Of a stretch of 64,000 nt of DNA, positions 56,501 to 60,910 are shown one piece after another. Below the pieces are notes generated by a model, which was given only the letters and a program-made list of their open reading frames with translations, had not been told where the DNA came from and searched no databases. Each line of letters starts with the position of its first letter. The first letter of the stretch is position 1. A program made the translations under genes and the position numbers. The stretch is from Rhynchopus sp. YZ270_cl-10 (taxonomy: Eukaryota > Euglenozoa > Diplonemea > Diplonemida > Diplonemidae), in the NCBI GenBank assembly GCA_964035575.1, contig OZ037897.1, forward strand, positions 124,001 through 188,000, read 5' to 3'.

Positions 56501-57684
56501 GGCGCAGGCAGGTTGTCCTTCAGGAAGTCCACAAGCCCGCTGAAGGTCGGCGCAGACGCCCCGTCCACGTACAGCAGGAAGTACTGCTCCGCCACAGGCG
56601 CCAGCTTCAGCATGTCCGGCACACCGCTCACCAGCGCCGACACGTTCACTCCCGGGAGCTCCAGCCCAGACAGCCCAAGCACACCCAGGTCAATGTCGAA
56701 CGACCCCAGCTGGCGCAGCAGCTCCACAAACGTCGACGCCAGGGCCGTCATGTCTGCGTCCACAGTCACCACAGGCAGCTCCGCGTCAAACACGTCTGCG
56801 TCGTACAGCCTCAGCACCGGAGACGGCAGCTGCCCCACAGGCGTCGTACCTACCGCCCCCGCCACGTCCACCGACAGCGCACCCGACAGCGTCCCGGCCA
56901 CAGTCCCGAAGCGCACCTCCCCCAGACGCGACGTCCACTCCGCCAAGCTCGCAGTGCCTGCAGGGAACTCAACCGGGATCGTCACCCCAGTCAGGTCCAC
57001 AGACCCGGAAACCCCCACAGACGCCGTCGCAGACACGTCGCGCCACGCAACAGAGGTCGCCACCGTCCCCGCCGCAGACACAGACGCAGTCAGCCCCGTC
57101 ACACTCACCACCGTCCCGCTTGCAAGCACCTTCACACCCACCGTCCCAGACACAAACGTCGCCCCGCCCAGCGTCACCAGCGAGTCTGCCGGCCCCGCAA
57201 ACGCCAGCCCCAGCCCCGCCACGTCTGCCTCCGCCAGCAACGACAGGTCCGCCGACGCAGACACCACACCGCTTGCGTTCACCGCCAGCGTCAGGTACAG
57301 GTCCGCCGTCGAGATGTCCACCTGGCACCCCACAGAAATCCCGTACGGCAGCACCTTCACAAGCGTCGCCAGCGTCACGTCGTTCGCCTCGTCCAGCTGG
57401 TTCGACAGCTCAGACGTCCTGTTCATCAGGTCCGCAAGAGGCGTCGACAGGAACCCGAGCGAGGTTCCCGTCCCGACCAGCGACAGCTCCGCCGCAGACA
57501 TCCGGCTCTGTGCCGCCACCAGTGCCCCGTTCACCACAGTCACCGCATCCTTGATGCTACGGTGGTAGCGCACCGACAGCGACGTGCACGGCTTCAGGAA
57601 CGTCGCCCCCTCCACAGGCCCAGGCATGCCTGCAAAGAGCAGCGCACACGCCACGGCGCACACAGTTGTGCCCCGCCCCGTCAT
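35506..57684 (-). CDS. Giant secreted RTX / Calx-beta calcium-binding protein, 7392 residues
   Basis: A single open frame of 22 kb. It starts with a signal peptide (MTGRGTTVCAVACALLFAG). Residues about 30-3200 are long beta-rich repeats I cannot name, with EF-hand-like loops near 2720 (MNDDKWLTFKEL) and 3145 (DPNDDGKIRFSE). Hemolysin-type nonapeptides (GGxGxDxhx; h hydrophobic) begin near 3390. Three Calx-beta-like domains lie at about 4010-4365. Dense RTX repeats fill 4850-6235 and include a 118-residue unit repeated three times. A Ser/His-rich linker and a beta domain (6290-6430), more RTX, a poly-Ser run (6760-6782) and RTX with long inserts follow. The end is His/Asp-rich (HHHVHHWDADDHHHHDHHH) and has no membrane anchor. 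RTX repeats fold into calcium-bound beta rolls and are chiefly bacterial, so horizontal origin is plausible. An adhesin or matrix role is inferred; I see no catalytic or pore-forming domain. Confidence 0.92.
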   Translation of the reverse strand: MTGRGTTVCAVACALLFAGMPGPVEGATFLKPCTSLSVRYHRSIKDAVTVVNGALVAAQSRMSAAELSLVGTGTSLGFLSTPLADLMNRTSELSNQLDEANDVTLATLVKVLPYGISVGCQVDISTADLYLTLAVNASGVVSASADLSLLAEADVAGLGLAFAGPADSLVTLGGATFVSGTVGVKVLASGTVVSVTGLTASVSAAGTVATSVAWRDVSATASVGVSGSVDLTGVTIPVEFPAGTASLAEWTSRLGEVRFGTVAGTLSGALSVDVAGAVGTTPVGQLPSPVLRLYDADVFDAELPVVTVDADMTALASTFVELLRQLGSFDIDLGVLGLSGLELPGVNVSALVSGVPDMLKLAPVAEQYFLLYVDGASAPTFSGLVDFLKDNLPAPQLTSAVSVSGVNVTGGWFPAAGEVALNIRMELESTLASDTEAAAFGGCVASVFETVGELEAAFSLIGGSLKPGKTLEVPDFSADVGFRATVVLDVTVGLKTEFVNTGTLTGSALAGNAFVRVNDLSADVAVTLDPVDFSADLMLGTQFVVRGGTFEAALGVRANFNASEDEEDVELGAAVSASTVAAVAEITVLELLSGGTGAVLDFVAQLSLTPYASLDVVLPVALTAGFAGKDVSLAPVLELHDANLLSGGLPAFSLDIDLSFLVPTLPGGGTAGGTAEDVLTPVMAALSKMVDKVADVALPTASVANVPSIGGLLSGLAGQVSFSTVLAEYLDLLVKFRELENGLGLDLVLETVRADALVTEQIFNENLLVALQARFPTVFGNFSTSTFVNSYDGSVFTAVNYLAHVQVVFGLVSTLASADATFGREELVWYLAVNPTYALAKDTAWALVNLLGASSQYVMDPAGSGYPVDATTSAAFNPGTAENLAALQAALGVDGTFTLATLGKFLANSAPTLGVNVNFNKAVFELLVVSFPDLGTTYSGRTVGDLLPTNPVTGATFDWRNYVADVGAVFGLGTEDGDAAVDVAAVAGLFGKRPTLMGCVRYLKARMLHGALSAAAAAAGASEQVSVSASGSTSGLSFSADLVHTASGRWELGAKLGLALDTGAMKPTDAVKGLEGALSGLFDAIGEDSVVASVGTIGSVLQKRLAGLDDFLSLSAVVAVGVEAGLDLTPLVAGTGPPTVFVRVLEFNLSVSAGVKNYAPTLDFGSGFSFGSVVNTDLVFSAVATGAVDASTGLLSSPIVLADASTQSLSLAPLVAALEYSGSVVAEVELSGALLGDSVSVFVSVEDLALFDNAGPKYSVDVEIPGELMAVVRDVLGEVGDVGRSMNEMDALTTTLPLVNRTLHDLLKVGETGPQWGDFLEWDTVLDTLLAKDEYKGCLSGGDAACPRARETVTLFSEAMANLTQNGSFSAGGGVPAAFVNGGMVGDSFELAFGVAGSLEVHVTPPLAELIDDDDFDFTGTGLLTVKVDFAFGFEVKVDASGSGGAAGVSTADVVLQLHEFSVAIGVVADVTATASIGILSASVADGSGALKASFDMTMNKGAPVTLAELLSLGTAAKGAMLEFKKDASLSACLPFSASIGSQDLGKLSGATGDKKPQVCVAGENLLDGGVPTVTTQYMDRFMDFRGMSPLQMMGVVRALINVLQEYRESAVFDLPLPFTDVDVGDMLDFSETLATALSKKMVRVQDAADRTNLVLCLEGDVLMAGWNVAGSDENTWFAGNESNKVMSLVLNEELEVEVALDTAVLAAAADVSAIAAHMNEELYKAGLGLSVAASVAEDGTDALQLCTNASIKATDLRVQVALKKTGITAYSESEDAVAATTLLGFTSGDVKEAPRVPAFSSIPELVVVLAKAVGVPSELLSYTYAPSAEDASQYELLFALNLKVALPTPMTSLMLGAEVEPLFSVNASAEIALRTDVAIGFEVGVRMGTSAGNLSVTANIPAAQGVASFELQTAQSFQVVLDRVPYTIALRAGEEFYTELAAQLQVLNVTLEAAGTGQQIRSRNYQDTTFLIQTLGVRRLEVVTSAAFEELTGLASDGSKALLFAPVVRDMGFTAEARLSVTEVNMAATMTVLEAEAYSGSGAIEVVAKADFGTPGETMMLSEIRAAIVEDPFEQIAASATLTASLSADFKVGVPSLGSLDASVAVALDPTFVVELKKDFKLPNVSTDFTVDVTGPKLPDFQHMSAADIVALVADGVDMIFGNEAADPAVEGLLTNVLADVMDVEIPLISFTPRTMVSGIQSALGKLEGLLTNQNGSVSTLELLIEDALGLVAGDDDASKGCTGSCMVEFSMPADGSALMLSLSFEAVPKLPELSLDMDLQEMMGLAGVTLDDPTLQELLGDFLDLDASLDIVLSGGAAVTLELGVDLSSKPFRFFVGGETALQVSVGASAIGSLELSLGPLKFGITDATIALTDGTDAAGPAYLRYGLPAGSKYYLNKGFGAVLSAFELTSAGKVTAMLPIDAPIGKTMGIEVPRLADFLKKDDKNGKLVEFVGADINSILTSLARSVKGVSRIEAILTDPKVLLSGIKTVFSTIDALVTGEDGILGTMDVPIVGSKIREVISGDFVDSFVESLLSELGAAMGKVEPAMSKSLARVVKELLESFFGNRGILKGDSVPIFVRDKNGDPLPVISPDGDLLDGQGTLLDKADSVEWDLTIGKDLPFEGAFAFGLGLDELPLSLKASGGIVLNVGWEFKLFFGISVSRGFYMNVKETEMEVSVVLTLPRLAATGELFILDASVKNYDSTTKLVGSAAVDITDMNDDKWLTFKELKSGGAKLLRASADFEVVLGMEVTLGLAGMDGLPNFVTSLYSYYGVSWEKGATVGPAVGVPTVPAKKDTLPVQGTVDNPIPSGTLLLLDVHLDLGQFVTSVLNPIFAKLAGFLGPLRPILEALQKPLPVVSDMADRDVSLLELPEILINGLLGAGGPVRGSVHNVLAYVKAISDVIDLAIAVIDVIKELADPDYIKTYGTLKLSFGNWKIDSNGFAAYPDGSPLPQGADYSTAGRAARALGADDGTPVAASKSTGSPSMKNLMSKLTDPKAIFQLPFLSAKGVLGLITGEDTNLFVVTTPTMVIDVTIDFWLPLAGIIVIDFYGSFQFRAGISMGYDTSGIRRAIEQGKPELALDGFFLSDTDDPTGAGGNDIPELYASGVVRVGATLNLLLARLSGSGELSFTGSVDLYDPNDDGKIRFSEIKSIIDEGSFLDIFNIKIKMCAGATFSVDLFNPFVNWKCKWYGCWPRGRWESIWDFSVHKCFLELDTTPPALPILAAVSPERVLRLNMGTYAGARVTGDTADSGETFTIRHVNGASPAEEVEVLFGVAPAAGQDDNRQAQEYTGFSAYYGEGNKFSDTVLLVNPVSSGHFIGGDDDGFDRLVLDFSSVVSDLPAGTLSDGLISGFGLGGVGISYSGFEEVSIYLNGQANLVTVTGSRQGCAVTLYLNGGNDKVVVTAGTALAGNVRVEGGDGQDTLYVLSTVSGAGRLEKGSVSLPDTAGVLSFEASTLEVLRVTLTGGADTFVVAATPPVGASVEVQAAGGADTITVGSGTLVDITCAVKVSGSGKATFVVDDSADTTAGNVGEMTTTRVTGLGMSAAGVVYTTMAAVQIKLAVPVASVFTVSGTHAGTTHLYGGGMADTLTVADVSGETWVYAGEGADSLVVPPTEAGDEVTNRIAAVLHLDGQGGSDKYNVGFSGAGTSRIVLSDAGWRNGGEKNELFVAGTPADDTLLFRKNFIALLHADIGVAERLDVDRTINGGITVNGLAGDDSFVTDGTAGIVTQNGGAGDDRFLIGQMYNSLRVEGNMSEPEDAFDTTLTTEGYLSDGNGEHMNCNGESGEDTFVVMRNVAALSLRGGTGDDRFTVRAFALWDADDQSQPDPALGQTDVGTDEGDDVVYYTVNAPVTIDGGPGFDTLVAIGTEFPDTFVVTRDGIYGSGLYITFVGIESVELNTAAGDDTVYVMSTAAHVQTSVFAGLGSDTVYVTPRYSVPVQSSDLRGHNGIVEHAVSSATDAAYDGLEAHGVTAYVTDQDNASLAVVLSKEIQLVEGSWQSPMESIRRYSLRMGRPVTGSGVNDSVRVTIVVPGAPSEIPGAASVLVYPSEIEFTSEDWSEERSVFVGVASDSALEGNEVVFLGHAVVQISNLDGYDSLKIPSVPVRVIDADQAELYVLETPDTTTGMRISEDGAGLVGTSVTYEVLLRPCVAGARPQDVTVTVEHDASQVTVSPATFAFDASGSTSEKCRQTVTVTAVDDTAVEGFHFVALQHTVAVEASNAVFAGAALAADAVNVEILDDDAPALVVLESEGSTEVIEGMTTDTYVLYLTQVPVGEVTVDVTVVASEIWGGGAGSAAKQVSVSPTQVVFGAGNYSEAVTVTVTPVADGKVDLGETTQQFASQPALAYQIQGALSVGGGEAATAVTTLSAVMYPGEVDIEVFPGQTNEWLTVREEQQVDRLVVENTGGFLPTTVELAEGRITGMGMGESRVLAGTTTVLGGVTYDSFEEVVVNLGPAVDTVVVNGTHAGATYVNAGKGDDTFAVLAADGPVVLNGSDGADTFTFGDEAGLLSGVRDVVCVDGGDGTDTLWVKNKGGNPAGEAGFLARTELTGLGMYPKRDSSSVAVQVVAVRGTGGTFGLTLRLDDAALNVTTGAVHTFTFAVGTSADAVEAALQAAVYPSGSDKTCGTAGIGPCVHSFAVDALPWGYLVRYVGELAVEGTVLALELDTADVVGNVPELLLSAPIDSRTLTAGALYVGVETLDVDLSVKGADTLNIRGTSVPTKVRSHAGDDTFVVGSDAMVMKNVDATTVEKVDGRLDYVEALLTLDGGDAGRTRLLVSDNAAAAGKGAVELSKGLIHGLAPADIVYTGADYTRGISLWLSAHADTVLVSSTAGSEDNNTADLDLGETRSRTITQLFTGDGADTVTVVLADTVNGFFVVGTEDGNDTVNASASTLPLVIVGGDGDDTVHAGQGADIIFGDTGNLVLGEVDTVGVPAGSTAALSGALLLRSRAYTDHEQGACASGGADTVLATTGTAAYTVFGGDGDDTVRLGSGADVVFADYGFAMYAEGELVRAETGCAEDIGGADVVETAGGADMVFGGSGTDTVSTADGDDLVVADHGSVLLEYPSSAGVVVPGARLVTRVVTTLSETGAADTVHAGDGADVVVGGVGADTVWAGAGDDVVFGDAALYTSSVAGDFAFASAETDEDGAGTGDVLYGEDGDDILVGGQGDDELWGAAGNDWLFGDHGAGSVTPSVSTEVTCATAAALAGGVDTLHGEDGHDVLMGGHADDTLFGGPDSDVLFGDYGVYTATAATAVAESADAGVAPAGANTIAGETGDDFVFGGSGADTVVGGLGADWVFGDNGRVAIEWGAQAGVAVVSNTSSAGLSRVRAGHVAPADVDMLTTMRFAESTDVSDGAKDVITGDDGDDVVFGGAGGDALEGNDGVDVIFGDHGSVLVKGTEHEYLSTNADVEANGGDDNITGNNGDDFAFGGQGADTMSGEEGNDVIFGDHGKVTLQPDQGVRVYESVDTAHGAGGDAIVGDAGDDTLFGGAGGDALEGNDGVDVIFGDHGSVLVNGTEHEYLSTSTDVEANGGDDHITGNNGDDFAFGGQGADTMSGEEGNDVIFGDHGKVTLQPDHAVHVYESVDTAHGAGGDAIVGDAGDDTLFGGSGGDALEGNDGADVIFGDHGSVLVNGTEHEYLSTSTDVEANGGDDNITGNNGDDFAFGGQGADSMSGEEGNDVIFGDHGKVTLQPDQGVRVYESVDTAHGAGGDVIVGDAGDDTLFGGSGGDMVAANSGNDVVFGDHGRVATTTTTAPTTNVTSVHRQYATVSPAEGGDDWVEGAEGDDLVFGGFGADNVTGDAGADWVFGDHGVVNVWVVGDGAGAGAAAAAWETSTVELLSADVDVADTGADDTIVTHAGDDVVLAGPGDDTVHTGDGADVVFGDNGNVTLVRAVDAGTGAPTWVREYSSTDVDAAYAGDDVVLGGAGDDVVIGGNGADTLSGEDGEDWVVGDHGRVWLDASGDEVLEATANASGAADTVLGGDGDDYLMGGVDADRVEGGAGHDIVFGDSGRVTQAADSTVGVRRVEAIFTATAFGGADTLLGGSGDDVLLGQQGGDHVSGNDGLDMVFGDQAVAELARGSRAVLWAETTVPHFVDGRGGDDELHGNDGEDYLFGGTGSDTLFGGDGMDVLLGDHALFNASFPRVHQYRSIFTGAEDEGANDTLHGDAGDDMLLGQQGDDLIYGGAGEDDITGGHDVLYGSDGDDTIFGGSEADVVLGDNGVITRKIYIPKRAPVAPARTPSPLKGGVPSFCHEMRVLGAQTGHVQHPEPAMPTASAEKDDSDSSDSDSHSHSHSRSESHSLSRPKELNYGPNEHKCWETACAGGSVHVSWEAFATEAHYDTVSLYSVDVNGTLALMWEKSGWEVPAEGVYTEDVLVRFSTDGYTHDRGFALTYTCAEPTPTSEPVPAPTPDVTAYFAAGPPYVNAIRWERYPSTDADADRFADIVRLVQRFDDVDLVGGADTVDGGDGDDIVHGQRGDDDLQGGAGDDEVFGEQGSDVVAGGPGADVLLGDMGHVVRAFLADGTPRVNVKTGAWHRNVVLEEQARLTDQWVETSRDAHFWPTEASALLRADVLVAMGGYTADGTTKLVAGTTRAQWRTVLAGLHLVDGAGHDTLRGEGGDDVLFGQRGDDVLDGGSEDDFVYGDRVSTVYHYDSCLPLVTTVVRVLRGVEAVASAEKTAENTRAEAAVEVGFFGKVVHVPMWLEAEESSRAAAMRPVDDAALATLVPEDMAMMLDAVGAGDFVLNETSSSSSSSSSSSSSSSSSSSSSSVAGSRMRPMVAVVPDVARHNGVVYGNDELLGGDGNDVVVGDAAFHHALVNLRVGALDEMRARTAGQWSEVQFRLARMSVDAGTLDAQTGTALSAANVSSGNDRLDGGAGNDTLVGDRLEALTDVVYHEHFGSLAALEAAVKGMMHTYADFEVLAVDVQHALFEAHHAVVQSLLFDWRRDAVRAADVVLALSNDVIAGGDGNDVAVGDSLVVMTKGLFLNHTHSGNFFTGAAAASDADSLDERPFTVLLAELGETLAQHIRVDFHPSDSISGGNLKRRDEWNSLPATRWGCDTVHGDAGDDSVLGDFGLVVVATFEGAPFHPSTVSGLRSMNTALGEHLDYVEHVLQTRLAAETQTQTRTEGLSMYADKGRGVYGHTATAGVGAQSDVLFGDAGADTVSGSNGVAVVPMWRQTNTVVVDAAIEVRRSFLSVLDGDAWARLHEYAARDRTYDQDVLSGGAEAGERDVLFVENVEHDTVVDKEHWVDSVYYRPAYAYISGALRDTYVGAVHNTCLNELALDGVVASAAVHTHLDLPVYGWHGIFGVVWGRHGVREPEYYLDQHHHVHHWDADDHHHHDHHHTTDNDDQDKDVYDCGDARNHDSWDFLCNCLRN
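37340..37406. repeat. Hexanucleotide microsatellite encoding poly-Ser
   Basis: About eleven copies of GAGCTT (plus strand), read on the minus strand as alternating AGC and TCA serine codons within the RTX gene. The six-base unit keeps frame whatever its copy number, so length may vary between strains without breaking the protein. Confidence 0.9.
40481..41542 (-). repeat. Three 354-bp tandem repeats inside the RTX gene
   Basis: The motif AAGAGTGTGTCGTC recurs at 40481, 40835 and 41189, exactly 354 nt apart. Each unit encodes 118 residues with about six RTX nonapeptides separated by two beta strands (for example VLVNGTEHEYLSTSTDVEA and KVTLQPDQGVRVYESVDTA). The units are nearly identical in DNA, unlike the rest of the RTX domain, which points to recent internal duplication or conversion. 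Confidence 0.92.
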
Positions 57685-58242
57685 CCTCTTGTCTCTTGTC
57701 TCCTCTCTTCCGCGAGAGGCGAGAGGTTCTGTGGGTTGTAGCTCTTCCGTTCCTTTCCAATATAGGTTACTTTACAAAAATAGGTCAATCCTGTTGGGTT
57801 TTGTACAATGCGTGATGGGTGTGTTGTGGGAGTAGTGTTGGGTTGGGTGCAAGGGTGGGGAGCGCGTAAGCTGTGTGTGACAAAATGGGGGTGGGGCTCT
57901 TTTCTTTTCTTTAATTTATTTTCATCTTTCCTTCTCTTAACCACCAGACCCTCCAGCACACCCAATAACCTCGCTCATCGGGCTGCGTCCAATGAAATCT
58001 TTTGTGTAGAAAAATTCGGTGTAGGTGTTGCTATGCTCTTCCCTTACACACTTCGCATGCAACGTTACACTTGCCCTTTTCGTGTACGTTCTGCAATGTG
58101 GCTTGCCATTCTCACTCTACATCACTTATGGTTGCGGGTCTTGCGGAAATCACTCAACTGCCTCGTGTAATTCACAGGGCGATTCGATCAGTCCCCAATA
58201 CAGGCTCTCTTCACGTCGTTAGCACATCTAGCAAAGCACATC
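57685..58242. other. 5' region of the RTX gene and intergenic sequence
   Basis: The minus strand just before the RTX start has a GA-rich leader (about 57685-57725) with CAACCCACAG upstream, a possible splice acceptor for a leader exon or trans-splicing; this is only suggestive. The rest is AT-rich without a convincing gene. Confidence 0.4.
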
Positions 58243-58470
58243 TCACCGCATATCCGCTGTCCCTAAGGGTCCTCTGCGTGTGTCACGTCCATCAACGGAG
58301 AGCCGCCGCCACGCATTGTTGACGACAAAGAGCGAGCAGCACGTCACAACCGCGTTGAGCATCTGCTGCGTCTGCACCTCCTCTGCACGCATGGCAAACA
58401 CACCGCACACGAACATCACCAGGTAGTACGGGTAGTTCCCCCACACGTCGCTCCGCGGGAGATACTGCAT
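58243..58470 (-). CDS. Small putative membrane protein, unknown function
   Basis: A 75-residue product from the ATG at 58470 (MQYLPRSDVWGNYPYY). Two hydrophobic stretches, YYLVMFVCGVFAM (about 15-27) and LNAVVTCCSLFVVN (about 38-51), suggest a two-pass hairpin membrane protein with a basic C-terminal tail (RRLSVDGRDTRRG). It is a GC-rich block in AT-rich flanks and runs the same way as its neighbours, which favours coding. I do not recognise the family; size and shape fit small subunits of organelle or ER membrane complexes. The start could lie further upstream if an exon exists there. Confidence 0.5.
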   Translation of the reverse strand: MQYLPRSDVWGNYPYYLVMFVCGVFAMRAEEVQTQQMLNAVVTCCSLFVVNNAWRRLSVDGRDTRRGPLGTADMR

Positions 58471-59297
58471 TGCGGTCACAATGTATTCTCAAAACACTCC
58501 GTACTTTAAAAACAAAATTTTCATGCACTGTGCAAGGGGGTAAACGTGCAGACCTCTGTTCTGAAGGCGACGTGTATGTGTAAAGGTGTCTTATTGATGG
58601 ATGGATGGAAAAGGGCAGGTGGGTGATGTGAGGATAGGAAGGGGGCAAAAAAAATGGGGGAAAGCAAAGTTATTGTTGTACTTGACAAAAGAAATCACAA
58701 CAGATTGTAACAAAAGAATCGTTTGAAAAACGTGCTAAAAACGCAGCTCGGTCGAGTTCATGCAAAAGGGTGGTCCGGTAAGAGAACGGAGGCGGTTCAC
58801 AACCGCTCGGCAAGCCCACGCGACCTCTTTTTTTCCCCCAGCCTAAACGGCTGAAATAGAGAACGTGTGTGCATGAGTACACAGGGAAAACATTTTTCGC
58901 GGACTTAACTCAAGGGAGTCCACCCTATGTAGGCGAATAGAATACACAAAGATTTGAAGGGCGGATGCTGCGTTTTGTCTTAAGGAAAGTAATGCTACTA
59001 AAAAAAATTGAAATACAAACAAAAGTGAAACATAACACATAGCACAAAACATCTAGGGTTTAAAAAAACTTTGGTTTGGTATTATGCAGAGTGGCATCCT
59101 CGGGGATGTGTCTACACTCATCCTAACCAAGTTTTCAAAAGAAAACGCTCCTCGGGTTCCACAACGTTTCCGGGAACCTACAAGGAGCATCTTAATTTTT
59201 TTTTGTATATTTTTTTGAGAAAAAAGACCCCATAACCCAATCCCGTTTTCCCCAAAACCCCACCCTGCCCGCAAAAAGAACCTCCCCAAACCCCCTT
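58471..59297. other. Intergenic region, 0.8 kb
   Basis: AT-rich with short runs; no convincing gene. Small hairpins are visible: GCGGTT/AACCGC at 58792-58806, GGACT/AGTCC at about 58901-58921, and GCATCC/GGATGT near 59094-59108. Confidence 0.4.
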
Positions 59298-59888
59298 TCA
59301 CACGGGTAGCACCGTGACTTCGGGGTGCGCACCGCTCTCTAGCATTTCGCGGATGACCATTTGCTGCCACTGTGCCTGCTTGACTGGGTCGCCCAGGTCG
59401 TTCTGTGACATGACTGTTGGTGGAGGTGACGCGGAGTGGCCACTCGCGCGGAGAGGTGAGGAGGGGACGGGGGATGTGAACGGCACAATCGACTGCTGCT
59501 CCAGACGCTCCAGACGCGCCTCCAACCGTCGAAAGGACTCCAGGTCCGGCGTCGGCAGCTCGGGCTCTGCAACCGGTGGGCTGGCCACTTTGCTTAGCTC
59601 CCTCTTCTTTGGCGTGGCCGGGAGGGGCTCCTCGTTGTCATCCTCTGTGTCGCTTACAGGTGGTGTAGGGTGATGCTTGGCAGTGGGCTTGCGGCGTTTC
59701 CGTTTAGGTGGTGGTGGTGGCGGTGTGGACGACGGTGCAGTGCTGTTGCTTGAGGTCTCGTCGGTGTCGGTGAGGGGTTGTGGCTGGGGTTGCAAATGCA
59801 TGGCACGGACACGGTAGCAGAGGAACAACGCTACGCAAAGAAACAGACACCCAAAGAGTATCAGAACCACTGCGACGGTTTCGTCCAT
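59298..59888 (-). CDS. Single-pass membrane protein with long disordered cytosolic tail
   Basis: A 196-residue product. Residues 6-26 (AVVLILFGCLFLCVALFLCY) form a transmembrane anchor right after a short acidic N-terminus (MDET), followed by basic residues (RVR), so the tail should face the cytosol. The tail is low-complexity: Ser/Thr/Pro with a PPPPPP run, a basic cluster (KRKRRKPTAKHH) like a nuclear or acidic-lipid binding patch, an acidic patch (SDTEDDNEEP), a short predicted helix or coiled coil (ESFRRLEARLERLEQQ), and a helical C-terminus (DPVKQAQWQQMVIREMLES). No family is recognised. The C-terminal helix is the best candidate for a conserved functional segment. Confidence 0.7.
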   Translation of the reverse strand: MDETVAVVLILFGCLFLCVALFLCYRVRAMHLQPQPQPLTDTDETSSNSTAPSSTPPPPPPKRKRRKPTAKHHPTPPVSDTEDDNEEPLPATPKKRELSKVASPPVAEPELPTPDLESFRRLEARLERLEQQSIVPFTSPVPSSPLRASGHSASPPPTVMSQNDLGDPVKQAQWQQMVIREMLESGAHPEVTVLPV

Positions 59889-60910
59889 TTTTTATGGATA
59901 TTTTTTGTGTATACTGAATGAAAATATCAAACAAAAAAAACACGAAACGAAGGTGTCACACCCTACACACATCTTACACACAACGGAAGTGCGAAAGCAA
60001 AATGCATTTGACACCGTGCAGACACCTCAATACACATTGACGTATCCACCAAGCTGACCCAGGTGCAGATGTGGACTCATATTGAACACATTTGCGGTAC
60101 TGCGCTGGCGGCATTATTGGGTTTAAAAAAAGGGGTGAGGAAAGGAGGGGACATTACAGGAGGGTCATTTTTAAAGAAAAGTGAAAAAAAAGGGTGGTTC
60201 TAAGCCTCTGTGTGCATAGGTCGCCTTTTGGCCACAATCGATATCGCAACAGCATCAGCTTTTTGTACGTCGGGGGGAAAGGGGTAGGGGAAAAGACATG
60301 TGTGCGTGGGGTGTCGTGTTTTCTGGTTTAGGCGGAACGGAACGCAACGTATCTTTTGAACCCATTTGAACACCCCCCACCAACCTGAATAAAGCCCCCT
60401 ATTTCTTGCCTAGGGAAGCTTTGGGTTGTGTGACAGAAAAGAGTTGTCAGAAAAAAGCCAGAAAAAATGCTCCACAACCGTATAGTTTCGTTTCGTTCTT
60501 TCGTTGTCAGGACGTATTCCGATCTGAACAACCCCCCCCCCCCTTTTTCTCCACGATCGTGACCCACTCTTACACCACACATTGACCAGCGATCTTGAGC
60601 GATCGCCCTCGATCGTCATATTTTTTTATACCGAACCGCCGAATCGAGAATCGAGAAGAAAAGATCTAAATACTACTGAAATAAGAGAGACGCTGTGCAA
60701 AACGCCTCAGCACATTCACAACAGCGGACGCTTTGGCAGTGCCTCTCTCCCGGGGGTGCCGAACCTACCGTAGGAGAGAACCGCTAACGATGGCAAGCAG
60801 TTCCCACCCCGGGAGGGGGGGGGGGTTAGTTTTACCCCATAGCTTTTTTGTAGGCACAATTTGTGGCACAAAAAATAGGGGTTGCCGCGTCCTCGCCAGA
60901 GGAGATGACG
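59889..60910. other. Intergenic region, 1 kb
   Basis: AT-rich to mixed composition, with homopolymer runs of C near 60530 and G near 60818. It holds the hairpin at 60200-60219 and a short region of repeated GATCG words at 60590-60660. No gene or recognisable RNA found. Confidence 0.45.
60200..60219. other. Intergenic hairpin related to the CTCTCGT family
   Basis: CTAAGC, loop CTCTGTGT, GCATAG (one mismatch), followed by GTCGCCTTTTGG. It shares its left arm and the start of its loop (CTAAGCCTCT) with the hairpins at 24287 and 28096. It lies about 310 nt upstream of the membrane-protein gene that starts at 59888. Confidence 0.5.
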
